NCBI RefSeq assembly: GCF_032854445.1
Contig: NC_088300.1
Coordinates: 59,618,984-59,682,983 of the forward strand
Reading direction: 5' to 3'
DNA length: 64,000 nucleotides
Origin: Liolophura sinensis
Lineage: Eukaryota; Mollusca; Polyplacophora; Chitonida; Chitonidae
Shown here piece by piece: positions 44,757 through 56,123 of the stretch (its first letter is position 1; each line of letters opens with the position of its first letter). A program made the position numbers and the translations under genes. The notes beneath the pieces are model-generated. The model was not told the DNA's origin. It worked only from the letters and a program-made list of their open reading frames with translations, and ran no database searches.

Positions 44757-45355
44757 CAACGTCTCAAATAGGTGTTCATACTGTTTGCTAATATTACCTC
44801 AGTCCGGAGGACGTATTCAGGAAGCAACCTCACAGGTAGGTGTTCATGTTGTTGCTGGTAATGCCTGAGACGTGGACACAAGTTGAAGGCAACAACTTAG
44901 ATAAGTGTTAATGCTGTTGCTAATAATGCATTGGTCCCTGGAGACGTGTTCAAGAGGCAATATAACAAAAAGGTTTTCGTCGCTTTGCTAATAATGAGTT
45001 GGTCCTGGAGACGTGTTCGACAAACAACATCACAGCTAGGTTGATGCTGTTGCTAGTAATGCCTCAGTCCTGAAGACGTTTTCAACACGCAGCATTTCAT
45101 ATATGTGTTCATGTTGTTGCTTGTAATGCCTGAGACGTGGAGAAGAGTTGAAGGCAACATCGCAAATAGGTGTTCATGTTGTTGCTTGTAAAGCCTGAGA
45201 CGTGCAGAAGAGTTGAAGGCAACATCGCAAATAGGTGTTCATGCTGTTGCTTGTAATTGCCTGAGACCATGGAGAAGAGTTGAAGGCCAACATGGCAAAC
45301 AGGTGTTCATGCTGTTGCTAGAAATGCTTCAGTTCTGAGGACTTTATCAACATTC
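44757..45355. repeat. ~65-bp tandem array, about nine imperfect copies
   Basis: Unit AGGTGTTCATGTTGTTGCTT, then GTAATGCCTGAGACGTGGAG, then AAGAGTTGAAGGCAACATCG. Copies at 45110-45290 are close to one another, while those on the left differ (for example GCAACCTCACAG). It starts about 250 bp past the cyclase poly(A) signal. Confidence 0.85.
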
Positions 45356-45494
45356 TGTTTATATCCAGGACCAAAAAGAAACGTCCAAATCATGACTATT
45401 ACTTTATTTTTAGCGTATTTATCAATGAGTCATATTAGAAACTAAGAGAAGGCAAAGATGTATTGCTCTTCTTTTATTCATATTTCAAAGGCCT

Positions 45495-45753
45495 GCCTCG
45501 CTGGGCATTCAGCATGAACGGGATAGGGCATCGACTGGTTGACCCTTATCAGTGTAATGGCTGGGGCGGGGCTGCTTACTTGCCTTCGGTAAGTTGTCTC
45601 AGTGAAGTAGCACTAGATAAAAGAGCGGTGGAAATCCGCCCTGCGACAAGGAGGCACATTACATACACTCTAAGGATTCCTTCGTTGTCATGTGACTGAA
45701 AAATTGTTGAGTACGACGTTAAACCCCAAGCACTCACTCACTCACTCACTCAC
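45495..45753 (+). mobile_element. SINE-B, 5'-truncated
   Basis: From GCCTCGCTGGGCATTCAGC through GGGGCGGGGCTGCTTACTTG to TTGAGTACGACGTTAAACCC and a CACTCACTC tail. A perfect 10-bp target duplication, TCAAAGGCCT, is at 45485-45494 and 45754-45763. The tRNA-like head present at 21.0-21.4 kb is missing. Confidence 0.92.
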
Positions 45754-45859
45754 TCAAAGGCCTTACGAAATCATTTCTTATGGCTTATCTATTAAAACAT
45801 GGCTTATTCTTCTAGTCGCTGATGTGGTAAACCATCAGATAACCATCTTCCATATCCAC

Positions 45860-46170
45860 AGTTTATCCCTATCATAAGCCCTGGTATTTATAGCGTCAAA
45901 ACATTGTTTATACCTTATGTCCATATCACCATCAATGTCCACACGTACTATCATAAATCGTGCCCACTCCTGTCACCAAACCATTGCTCATGCCTGATGT
46001 CCACATGTGCCATCATCATGAGTAAGTTTCACGCGTTCAATCAATAATTTATGAGTCTAGTCGTGTCCCGAGTCATGGCCACTCACATGTTACCTCCAAA
46101 CATTATTCATGACTGATGTCCATCCGTATGCACATTATTACCACAGTATCATTCGTGCTTACATATGCGT
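45860..46170. repeat. very degenerate repeats (ATGTCCAC, CCATCA motifs)
   Basis: Phrases such as CATGCCTGATGTCCACATG, TTATGTCCATATCACC and CATGACTGATGTCCATCCG recur at irregular spacing. Probably an old array. Nothing else is seen here. Confidence 0.35.
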
Positions 46171-46204
46171 ACAAGAGAGCCCACAAAACATTACCTCTCA
46201 GTCA

Positions 46205-46328
46205 TGTTCAAACCCATAACCGAAAGTCCTGCTCATGCTTGCTTCCTCCCAGTTGTATGTGGGAAGGTCTGCCAGCAATCTGCAGATGGTCGTGAATGTC
46301 CAAGGGTGTCCCAAATATATAAATAAAT
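46205..46328 (+). mobile_element. SINE-A internal fragment
   Basis: GTATGTGGGAAGGTCTGCCA and CAATCTGCAGATGGTCGTG match the SINE-A middle. It then breaks off into a short AATATATAAATAAAT end. Confidence 0.65.
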
Positions 46329-47939
46329 CATCATTTGTGCTTTGTAAGAAGTATATGCTTCCTGTCCCGTCAGCATGTGCCTTAAAAGAATAAAGAATAA
46401 AATATGTAATTGTGGATGTGTGCAGTTGATCATTATGCCGTGATACCAGGGAATAGTTATTGCTTACAGGTGGGAAGGCATTTCTAACATTTCTATATGT
46501 TTAGAAATAGTTTGTGGTTAATCATTTTTTTTTGGTAAATAAACCTAACTGGAACATTGTCCGCCTAAAACATGTCGGTTCAAACTGTGTACTCGATTGT
46601 TCTTTTCTGCAGTACGTCACATTTTTTGTGTAGCTCTGCTCGTAAAGCAAAGAAGTAATTAGCCAGCACTGCAACGTAATGGCGGAGAATAATGTGTTTT
46701 TACACAACTTGGAATCGGTTTGTGTAGGTGGGAAATGTTGAGCGATCTCGCCCAATACTTAAATATTTCTGTACCGGACTATACCTGGGCGTTCCACAGA
46801 TTTCGGGATTTAGCAAAAAATTGTAATCCAAATCAAACTTAAATATATTCACGAAATAGACAATAGATTTGAACTCCTAATTCTATGTTGTATAAGTAAA
46901 ATTTCGGCAAAGTTTTAGCACTGAGATTCTGATATTTTAAAAAGATTAAATATGTGGGCCAAAAATGTCTTTTATGAAAGTGACTCAATTATAAGTGTTG
47001 TTTCATAGGAAACAAACCGTTTGTTGAACCTGAACAGAATCACTGTAGTCACTGATTTATCAAAAACAGATATTAATTACAGGATATGTATTATATACTC
47101 AATAGTGGCACGGACAATTTGGTATCCCATCATGCAGTCCTTGACGATGTATCTATGAAACCTGAATAGGATTTCCTCTGGGATAGCTCACTGGCTGAAT
47201 TAATATATTTTAGCGCTTGAATCCTGGGCGTGTTTGTTTGTGTGGTTGGTAGATTGATTTTTGACACCAGTTATATATTTTTGTTAACTTTAATGATAAC
47301 TGACAGCTTCGCTTCTTTGTTGAAGTTGGAACCAATATCGCAGACATGTATATCTATAGACTTAACGTTCCTTGACAAACTAGCATTGTGTTTTGCTAAT
47401 CAAAATTGTGGAAAAAAATGACCATTCAATGCATGAAAAGCTAGATATTTTTTTTATGACGCATTAAGTTAAGTGCGCATTAAACTGACTTATTTACGAA
47501 ACAGTTGTCATAGTAACGGGAAGCACAAAGATTCTCTCAGTGTTCGTTTCACGAAATGCTTTGAATGAAATGTAGAAACTCAACATCCTACAATTCCATA
47601 ATTTGAAGGGCTCAGACCAATATGCTATCTGTACTGCCCGGTGTATATTATAGAAGCTAACATCGGGAATCAACCTTGCATGGGATGGCTGAAATGACAG
47701 CATGTTACGAGAGTCACACAATCCTTCCTCCAGGTTCCGTCTTCCGGATTCTGTCTTCAGGAAACCACAAATGTTTTCCTGAACTAAAGAGAAAAAAGGG
47801 AGGCAAATGAAACAAATTTATCTTCACGGTTTCGCGTGTCCAGTAAAACGGCTCTGGGCGTGAGAAATATCAGACATAGATTAAAGCTTTATTCAGCGTG
47901 ACCTGCAGAAATTAAATATATGAAAATAAACGACATTTA
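46329..47939. other. unannotated stretch
   Basis: No exon, transposon or array that I can support. Confidence 0.4.
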
Positions 47940-48425
47940 ATATAGTGTGACAAGCGGCTATGCACACGTGAAGAACATTTCATATAATCTGACAAGCGGC
48001 AAATATCACACACGTGAACAACATTTCATATAGGTCGACAAGCGGCATATATCACATCACACAGGTGAACAACATTTCATGTTGCCTGACAAGCGGCAAA
48101 TATCACACAGGTGAACATTATGTAACATATTCTGACAAGCGACAAATATCACACACGTGAACAACATTTCATATAGTTTGACAAGAGGCATATATCACAT
48201 CACACAGGTGAACAATATTTCACGTTGTCTGACCAGCGGCAAACATCACACATGTGAACACCATTTCATATAGTCTGAAAAGCGGCAAATAGCACACAGG
48301 TGAACAATATGACACATATTCTGACAAGTGTCAAATATCACACACGTGAACAACATTTCATGAAGTCTGACAAGTGGGAAATACCACACACGTGAACAAC
48401 ATTTCATACAGTTTGACAAGGGAGG
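47940..48425. repeat. 46-51-bp tandem array, ten copies, E-box in each
   Basis: Unit TCTGACAAGCGGCAAATATC, then ACACACGTGAACAACATTTC, then ATATAG. Each copy carries CACGTG or a variant such as CAGGTG. The longer copies (with CATCACACAGG) recur about every third unit, which suggests a higher-order period. No coding sense. Confidence 0.9.
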
Positions 48426-50640
48426 CTTGAATAACGACTGATAAGTTATTAAGTTGGTGTACGGTGTCATGGAGCATAGGCGTAATGCGAAACTTACATT
48501 CAGACTAATCAAAGCAGACAAGAGAAGCCAACAATCTGCGCACATAATAAGTATCCTATAACCGATAGACCTGATAGTCTTGTTTACAGCTGTGTTAATT
48601 TTACGTGTGGGTTAAATTTAGAATTCCTGGGAAATCTGTTATGCTGTATTTTTAGTTAATGTGATACACATATCATGAATGAGCAATCACAGGATCTTTT
48701 TATGACTCAAATGAATTGATGATAGCTTTTTTGATGTCTTCAGGTTTCAATAAATACACTATGTCTCAGGTGACACTAGCGTGAAATATTACCTTAGCTC
48801 AGCCATGGGGCAAAACGTTAGGACAGAGTTGTCGGCTTTGTCCAGAATGTAGTTCACCAGTATGGAATCAATCTTGAGGCTTTAAATATCCGATGATTTG
48901 GACATCTATTATAACTGTTTCAAATGACAAGGATATATTATAGACACTATACTGTAATTAGTGGCTTAATTAGTTGTTGATCGTGTTTATGAAACGTTGT
49001 GTTGCTATACATTCCCGTCACTAATTAAATTACCCGCGAACGAGATACCGTAAACAACACGACGAAAACACTTTGAATTGTTTTATTATTAATGATTTTA
49101 TTTTTGTTAGTAAAACAACCAAGTACAAGGTGCTTTTTCTCTTATTGTTTATAACTAACATTGTAAAATCGATCCATACCCAAAACTACCCTAGATTAAG
49201 GCATATAATCCAGCACAGTGGCAACTCTGGTCAAAACTGGATTGGCCATAAAATTCTCTTGTACTACACATAAGCACTATGTTACGAATTTACCCACAAA
49301 TCGTCATCTGAAATTTGGGAAGGAACAAGAAACTACACAGATTTTACTTTAGTCCGAATTACTTTAAGCAGGAAAGGTTCTTCAATATTGCCGATCTGCT
49401 GGAGTGTGGATTTCTCGGAATGAGGAAGAAAGCAATTTGGCGCATGTCTCCAAGGCGGGAAACGGAAATTTTACTGAAGATTAAACGGTGGCAGAATGTG
49501 ATTAGTCTAATTAGTAGTTTGGAAAAATCATTTTAGTCCAGTAAGGGTTGGTATTTTTTAATATTTTTCCTCTGTTCTTTAAACAAATTACCGTATGATA
49601 CCTACTCCCATGCACAGAAAACAGACAAAACAACCACAGGCAATACTCTTTAGTTATGTTCCTTTGAAGCAAAATATGAACAAACGACATATAATGTTCA
49701 ATATGGACAGGATCAACAAAGCCACCCCTTTTCTCATCCTACATATACACAGTTATATACCACTCTCTGTTCTCATGTCGTAGATAGAAGCTTAAAACGC
49801 AAGATGCAAATCAACATCCTACAGGCATCATTGATGAAAGCCATTTTAAGTGTATCGCACGGTACATGACTCTGGCTAAATTGATCTGACCTTGCTGAGC
49901 TGACGACAAACAACCCAGTCAGCACATGCACGCTATTTTACGATCTTTATTTGAATAACTCAAACTATTCCCCGGTTCTAACGACGACATGGTTGAAAAG
50001 CAGCCAAATGTAGCGTAAAAGCCTAATCACACGCCCATGCATTCATTCATTCGCTCCTAGAGTTCGATTGATTTCAGGCAAACTGTGGTAGACAGGTAAA
50101 CTGTGGTAAACATAAAACAGTGAGTGAACAATGTATGATGTAAAAAACGAAAACCGGGATTACGTTTATGGCCATGTATAGTAAAACATTTTTAGTTTGG
50201 AATTCATAAAAGAAGAATTAGCGCGGATGCCAAAGCAATTTTCTTGAATATTAAACAACTGTCGGTCTATGATAGAGAAGCATTACGGTCTTTGGGTTTG
50301 CATTAAAACTTCACTTTAGGAAAATGACCATACCGACTGTAATTTCCCTTATCAGTGATATGTGAAATTATATAATTTGTCCTGTTACATGTCAAGCAGA
50401 GTCTATTATAATCTTACATGGTTTTGGTTTAACCCAGCTATGTAGTAATTTGACAAAGCCAGTGACAAAGGAAACAATCTGTTCTGACTCGATGTGCTAA
50501 TCAGTACAGTCGTCTGTGAATCGTTAATTAGCTGGAGAATTCCCAGAGGCCCCTGGAGAGGAGTTTACATTTGTGCTGTAAACCGGTATCGATCTCTCTA
50601 GGGAGCTGTTCACCGTAAACAAATCACCTGTTGACTATCA
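48426..50640. other. unannotated stretch between the two genes
   Basis: AT-rich. Several short frames exist (for example at 49315-49536) without any domain I recognise. Confidence 0.4.
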
Positions 50641-50884
50641 ATAATTCACGTCACTGTGACCCGCAGCTTTACGGCTCTCTACTGGTAATGGCGGAGCACT
50701 GCTGCTGAGTCCGTTCTTGTATACGCGACCGTCCTAATTCAAACGGATCGAATCTGAAGCCTAACTCGGCGTGCAGTACAACACGACCGACGGGATAAAT
50801 GAACACGGTTTTAAGCGGTTTAATCTTACAAGCGAAGGTTTGGTATGACTGTGACATAACGGTACTTTAACCAGCTCGGTCAAA
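50641..50884 (+). promoter_or_regulatory. presumed promoter and 5' UTR of the RING gene
   Basis: The base composition becomes GC-richer than the flanks, with several CpGs (CTCGGCGTGC, ACGACCGACGGG). No TATA or CCAAT box is convincing. The call rests on position in front of the RING start codon. Confidence 0.3.
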
Positions 50885-51274
50885 ATGCCCTGTACTACAC
50901 CTGGTACCAAAATGGCGTCAGTCACTCAGGTGTGTTGCTCAGAATGGCTGCTCCCTCTCCGCTGTGGTTTATGTCAGGAACTGTTCCGAAAGCCTCGCAT
51001 CTTACCGTGTGGGCATACTTTCTGTGGCGACTGTCTTAACGAGCTGAGAGACAACTTAATTAGAACCGGTAGACAATCGCCTCTCTTCAAGCCTGTCTAC
51101 AATAGTAGTTTTCCTGACCCTAACGGCGCTTATGGCACCGGCATCACGTTTGAGTGCCCAGATCTGGACTGTCAATACAGTATGAAGCTGATGAACCTGT
51201 CCCGCTGGGCACTGAGGAACCGTACTGTCCAAGACCTGGTGGCCGCCTTCAAACGCCACGGCCGGGAGCAGAGG
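50885..51274 (+). CDS. RING-finger protein, exon 1
   Basis: 130 codons from ATG 50885 (A at -3) to a GTAGGT donor at 51275. Residues 27-50 read CGLCQELFRKPRILPCGHTF then CGDC, a C3HC4 RING with C27, C30, C42, H44, C47 and C50. The last zinc pair is C91 and C96 in FECPDLDC, spaced C-x4-C instead of C-x2-C and reached by a 40-residue loop. After it, RNRTVQDLVAAFKR resembles the NRxLQxLV helix that follows the RING in TRIM proteins. RING-HC proteins are usually E3 ubiquitin ligases that bind an E2 enzyme. No B-box follows in the parts I can see. I cannot name an orthologue. Confidence 0.85.
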
Positions 51275-51717
51275 GTAGGTCGCTGTCATTCTCTAACAAA
51301 TCAATTATGCATACAGTACTACGTCCAATATCAGATTTCCTGCTTTGTCATGGTAATCGGTTGTTTTGAAGCATAAAATCTCATGACAACGTCCAAAGCG
51401 GTGCTAATAGAGTATATTATAAAGTACAGACTGGTTGCAGCGCATGCGCTCCATGTTGTCTAGATCACCGATTAAACACATTGATTTTTTGTCATGTTTT
51501 TCCTGTAAACATAGACAACTTTGACGTCATTTGTAGAATGCATCTACACGTATATATAGTGCTCACGTCTTCGGACACATATATTGGCTACCAAATCAGG
51601 CATGGTCTTGATATAGGCACATTATATAAGTTGATCATTAATCGAATTAATGATTTCATTTCGGTTTTTTTTTACCGCGGATACTTTTGTTGATCCTGTC
51701 AAACCTCTTGCCCAAAC

Positions 51718-51988
51718 CGGGGCATCCGTGGCTCAGTTTGTTAGTGCGCTAGCGCAGCGTAATGACCCAGGAGCCTCTCACCAATGCGGTCGCTGTGAGT
51801 TCAAGTCCAGCTCACACTGGCTTCCTCTCCGGCCGTACGTGGGAAGGTCTGGCAGCAACCTGCGGATGGTCGTGGGTTTTCCCTAGGCTCTGCCCGGTTT
51901 TCTCCCATCATAATACTGGCCGCCGTCTTATAAGTGAATTATTTTTGAGTACGGCGTAAAACACCGATCAAATAAATAAATAAATAAA
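51718..51988 (+). mobile_element. SINE-A, full-length
   Basis: GGGGCATCCGTGGCTCAGTT to GAGTACGGCGTAAAACACCG plus AATAAATAAATAAAT. A 12-bp target duplication with one mismatch: TCTTGCCCAAAC at 51706-51717 and TCTTGTCCAAAC at 51989-52000. Confidence 0.93.
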
Positions 51989-52572
51989 TCTTGTCCAAAC
52001 ACCCTTGTGTACAAAATATTGTCGTCTTGACATTTATTGCTTATTTATATATACGCAGTTTACATTTCCATACACATTTTCATCACCTATTGTTTTATTT
52101 CTTCCAATTTACAGCCCGCTGTAACGCTTTTATTTTTGCTTTCATGGTTAGATTTCCCACAGTGTTTTGCCATTATATGGAAACAAAGCTGTCTTCGTAC
52201 CTCAACAACCACCGTTACGTATGTTTGTTTATATGTTATAACGTCTGTAGTGTCCGTATAAAGCCCCTAAATTTAACCATTGACACTTTCCTTTCACCAT
52301 TTATTAAATGGCCCACAGTTGTTCACGTATACCGGCCAAACAATGTACCGCCGTGTTCAGAATCACGGAAACTAAATCCATGTATATATTGTAATAGAGC
52401 CACATTTGGTGCATAAAGATGGATTACCAAGTATGACTTCTGGCTGTGCTTAAGATCGATTTCAGACATGTAGTCTGTAGTGGACATATTTCAACAGACT
52501 GGTGTTTCGATTCTTGGCACTATGTTCAGGCAACAGGTCTACAAATCGCTGCGGCGTTGTTTATAACTGCGG

Positions 52573-52714
52573 GGTCTTGCGGATGGCCATGGATTTCCCC
52601 CGGGCTCTTCCCGGTTTCTTCCCACCATAATGCTGGCCGCCATCATATAAGTGAAATATTTTTGAGAACGACGTAAAATGCCAATTAAATAAATAAATAA
52701 ATAAATAAATAAAC
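52573..52714 (+). mobile_element. SINE-A, 5'-truncated
   Basis: Begins in the body (TTGCGGATGGCCATGGATTT) and ends with GAGAACGACGTAAAATGCC and an AATAAA tail of about seven units. A perfect 10-bp target duplication, ATAACTGCGG, is at 52563-52572 and 52715-52724, which proves the truncation happened at insertion. Confidence 0.93.
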
Positions 52715-53661
52715 ATAACTGCGGAGACTGATTACATGGCATAACTGATTACAGTCCATATATACATAAACATAACCCAGTTATTACGAATACATAGCAC
52801 ACGTCAGTCCACAGTATAATTTCATTGTATTTATAAGTCGCCCATGCAGCCGAGTACAGTGCAAAGCTACTCGTCATATAGCTGATCGTAGGTGCCCTGT
52901 GCCACAGACAGGATTAGGCGCCATCTGCTGCAGGCTGTGTTGTTGTACACACTTACAGATCTACACTATGCATATTAACAGTTCATTACCACCCAGATCA
53001 ATATTCAGTGCAGAGGACAGGATAACACATGTACATGCAGCAAGCGATGTGCTTATGGCATTAATTCTTTCCCATTACCGGATAACGGTTTCTTATCTGT
53101 ATAGCCCTGATATTCAATCACCTGCTCTCCAATGACTCTTCATGTCCCATGCTGAAGCGACATTAACGTTTGTTGTTCGACGGAAGGGCTTTGTCTCGTC
53201 TATCATTAAGGCATATCTCAAAAAAATAATTTAGATACAGGTGCTTGCGAGCAACTGTCAGACAACAAATAACTGATACTAATAACCTGCTATTGCAGAT
53301 CTTCATTAACAATTAATGTCACCTGTTATTTCAGCGTCAGAACGTTTTGGGGTCGTTATTTTATTAACATTCTCCATATCGTGAAATTTAAAGGAGAATC
53401 CTAATGAAATGTAAAACATTCACACAAAGGAATTTCCAAACGCTGGTTATCAGGAAATTTAAACCGATTAAGTTGTAATCACTTGAGGAACAGAAACATC
53501 CCATGGCGAATGTGACACGATTATAGGAATACGTAAAGTTAAATCTAACTTACTGATTAAGGGCAGCGGTTAGTTTTATGGATGGGTGAAACCCGACCGG
53601 AATTCATTACCCTTTGCCATGCACAACAAAGCTTCAGACATAAAAACTGAAGCGTATTAGC

Positions 53662-53853
53662 CGCTGTGAGTTCAAGTCCATGTCATGCTGGCTTCCTCTC
53701 CGGCCGTACATGGGAAGGTCTTTCAGCAACCTGCGGATGGTCGTGGGTTTCCCCCGGGCTCTGCCCGGTTTCCTCACACCATAATGCTGGCCGCCGTCGT
53801 ATAAGTGAAATATTCTTGAGCACGGCGTAAAACACCAATCAAATAAATAAATC
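53662..53853 (+). mobile_element. SINE-A, 5'-truncated at box B
   Basis: Begins CGCTGTGAGTTCAAGTCCAT and ends GAGCACGGCGTAAAACACC plus AATAAATAAAT. A perfect 12-bp target duplication, AAGCGTATTAGC, is at 53650-53661 and 53854-53865. Just upstream (53.56 kb) lies the GCGGTTAGTTTTATGGATGG block of the diverged subfamily. Confidence 0.93.
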
Positions 53854-54030
53854 AAGCGTATTAGCAGCAGCTAGTGCATTTATCAACAAGTGTACGGTAT
53901 AAATCGTCCTCCGGTTCCCCAAAACATGTTCTCATATTTGGCTTGAAATACACGTCTGTCACATTTTGAAAACTTGTATCTTACACACTGTTAAAAACGT
54001 CTAAGTTTTAAACTCTTTCCTATTCCGCCG

Positions 54031-54202
54031 CTTTGGTGGCCTGATGGTGAGAGCGTCCACCTCGACGTAGGGTGACCCTGGCCAAATCCGGGTCGGCTCA
54101 TACCAAAGACTTTAAAAATGGTACATAATGCTGTCTCCCTTGGCGCTCAGCACTGAGAGGTTAAAGCATGAAAACAAGACTGGTTGGCCCGGTCTCAATA
54201 TA
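54031..54202 (+). mobile_element. SINE-B-type head, interrupted by SINE-A
   Basis: Starts with a tRNA-like head (GGTGGCCTGATGGTGAGAGC, then CCAAATCCGGGTCGGCTC) and runs into GGCGCTCAGCACTGAGAGG and GACTGGTTGGCCCGGTCTC, which align with the SINE-B body at 45.5 kb. The matching tail lies beyond the SINE-A copy, at 54400-54480. Confidence 0.7.
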
Positions 54203-54391
54203 TTTATCTATTTATTTATTTGATTTGTGTTTTACGCCGTACTCAAGAATATTTCACTTATACGACGGCGGCCATTATTATGGTGGGAGAAAACTGGGCA
54301 GAGCCCGAGGGAACCCAGGACCATCCGCAGGTTGCTGGAGGACCTTCCCACGTACGGCCGGAGAGGAAGCCAGCATGAGCTGGACTTGAAT
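54203..54391 (-). mobile_element. SINE-A, partial, nested
   Basis: Minus orientation; the TTATTTATTTGATTTG tail is at the left, the ACTCAAGAATATTTCACTTA block follows, and it stops at the box B region (CAAGTCCAGCTCATGCTGGC reversed) without a head. It lies between the head and the tail of a SINE-B-type element. Confidence 0.85.
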
Positions 54392-54399
54392 GGTACTGA

Positions 54400-54485
54400 A
54401 GAGAGATAGTATATGCGCATACACCTAATGATTCTTTGTTGTCATATGGCTGGAAAATTGTTAAGTACGACGTAAAAGCGAATGC
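54400..54485 (+). mobile_element. SINE-B-type tail
   Basis: GATTCTTTGTTGTCATATGG, then CTGGAAAATTGTTAAGTACG and ACGTAAAAGCG, the end of the SINE-B family. Taken with 54031-54202 it would be one element split by a later insertion. Confidence 0.75.
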
Positions 54486-55832
54486 ATACTTACATACGTA
54501 CTTCCTATTCTGATGATGACTTTAGACCTCTATTGAAGAATTGTCTAAATATCTGTGATTAATGAATGACTGACAAATCCGAAGACTATCATTAGTCTCC
54601 CCATGTCAAAGGGCCTGGTAAGGTAAGCCGGGGAATCGGTCCCAGAGAGGTACGATAAGAAAGTGCAAATTTCAAAATCCCAGCACAATTCTGTAAACTT
54701 TGGAATCAAAAGTATATGACATGGTTGAAACACCCATAAAAGTCACATGGCAATAAAAGAGATGGTTACTTAGTAATACGTCTCGCCGACATCAATTAAA
54801 CTTGATGTTTGTCTTTCCCTTTAGCGATGTATAAATCTTATAAAATACTTGGTATATGTTAATGACAGAGAACGTCAAATCATGTATGATTCACCTGTGT
54901 CACTAAGTGCACAAACTGATGCATAGATTAACACCAATCAATCAGTCAGTTAAGCAATCAATTCAACATTCAAATGTTTCATACACATTCAGTTTTATTA
55001 GTTTGCCCCAAAATACTATAGTGAATCAGTCTGTCTTGAAACAGTTAAAGCACAGTCATCTGAAAACGCCATGAACAGCAAACACATAACTTAAGGGGAC
55101 ATTTGATGTATGTAGTCTTAGCAACATTGTCACGGCAAGGATCTTTGTGGAAATGTTTCACCGCGGTGACAAATTTAAGCAGTTAGTGCGATCTATTATC
55201 GCAGACGAAGTACGTGCAACAGATCAGCTATCTAGGAAGATACAGGTTGTTCAGATCTGGCTAGACTACGTGTCCACGACACCATGGTCTGTATCTCCAG
55301 TCTGGGATCGTCTCATACACATAACTAGACTTTGTGCCGACATTGGAAATCGATCTTATTTGTGATAATGTAACACAGCTGTTGGCTGGATGGACCAAGT
55401 GTTTGTATGTATTTTACCTCCACACACAATATACTGAATACCACGTCTGTCAGCAGTTACCTATATTTAGGTAAATTGCTAAAGTCGATTCACGAATGTA
55501 ATATCGCTGACATAATGAGTATGGTCTAAAGGTGTCACGAAAACCTCTGTTACTGTGGCGATACATTTACAAATAAATACTTCTGTGGGATGAAGATTGC
55601 CTACAGCCATTCGACAAATCATCAAGGGAGTTTCAACAAAGGTAACTCTAATATAAAAGGCCATGGCAATATGAAGCCCTTTTCTTCTCCGTTAGGTTTG
55701 TGGCAATAAGTCGTATATTTTCATGGGACACAGCAAGTGGCGAATTACTAGGCATTACGCCACATGCTGTGCTGCATGTCGCAACCTTATTCAACCCACT
55801 TAGCAGAGCCTTTATTTTTTTTTCTCTAAAAG

Positions 55833-56123
55833 GAATTCTCAACGCAAACGGACATCGGTTTGGACTCGGCTCTCGTCGCTATCCCCAGGAGCCTGATCCC
55901 AACCCTGGCCAGATCGTCCACCATGAAAGCGAAAGACTGTGTGGATAATGGCGGAGAAACGCCCGCAGAGGTGGATCACTCAGTCACCGTCGGCAAGATC
56001 CTGCAGAGGGCGTTCAGCATGGACAGCCTCAATCAGACGTACGTGCCGACGGGAGTCAGGTCGTGGAAATCTTGCGTGGCGCTGTTAGGCGCAAACATCC
56101 TCGAGCAACTTATCCGACTATGA
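55833..56123 (+). CDS. RING gene, probable terminal exon
   Basis: 96 codons and TGA at 56121-56123, after a pyrimidine-rich acceptor. Phase zero at its start agrees with the phase-zero end of the RING exon. It reads EFSTQTDIGLDSALVAIPRS, then LARSSTMKAKDCVDNGGETP, then KILQRAFSMDSLNQTYVPTG and ends LEQLIRL. It is GC-rich and third-position biased against AT-rich flanks, which supports coding. I recognise no domain. The link to the RING exon is inferred from strand, phase and lack of another gene; joined directly they make 226 residues. Confidence 0.55.
   Translation, partial: EFSTQTDIGLDSALVAIPRSLIPTLARSSTMKAKDCVDNGGETPAEVDHSVTVGKILQRAFSMDSLNQTYVPTGVRSWKSCVALLGANILEQLIRL

Larger units (their letters stand above)
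51275..55832 (+). other. putative intron of the RING gene (4.6 kb)
   Basis: GTAGGT donor at 51275 and a pyrimidine-rich TTTTTTTCTCTAAAAG acceptor ending at 55832. It is loaded with SINEs (51.7, 52.6, 53.7, 54.0-54.5 kb). A further small exon could lie inside: the 55147-55365 frame (RSIIADEVRATDQLSRKIQ) is a weak candidate. Confidence 0.5.

Noticed and set aside
51991-52416. 141-codon frame after a SINE
   Set aside because: No ATG-anchored domain, no compatible splice sites seen, low-complexity start and AT-rich codon use. It overlaps another frame of 74 codons. Probably chance.
55147-55365. extra exon of the RING gene
   Set aside because: The frame looks faintly protein-like but has no strong acceptor or donor of matching phase; mentioned only as a weak candidate inside the intron.
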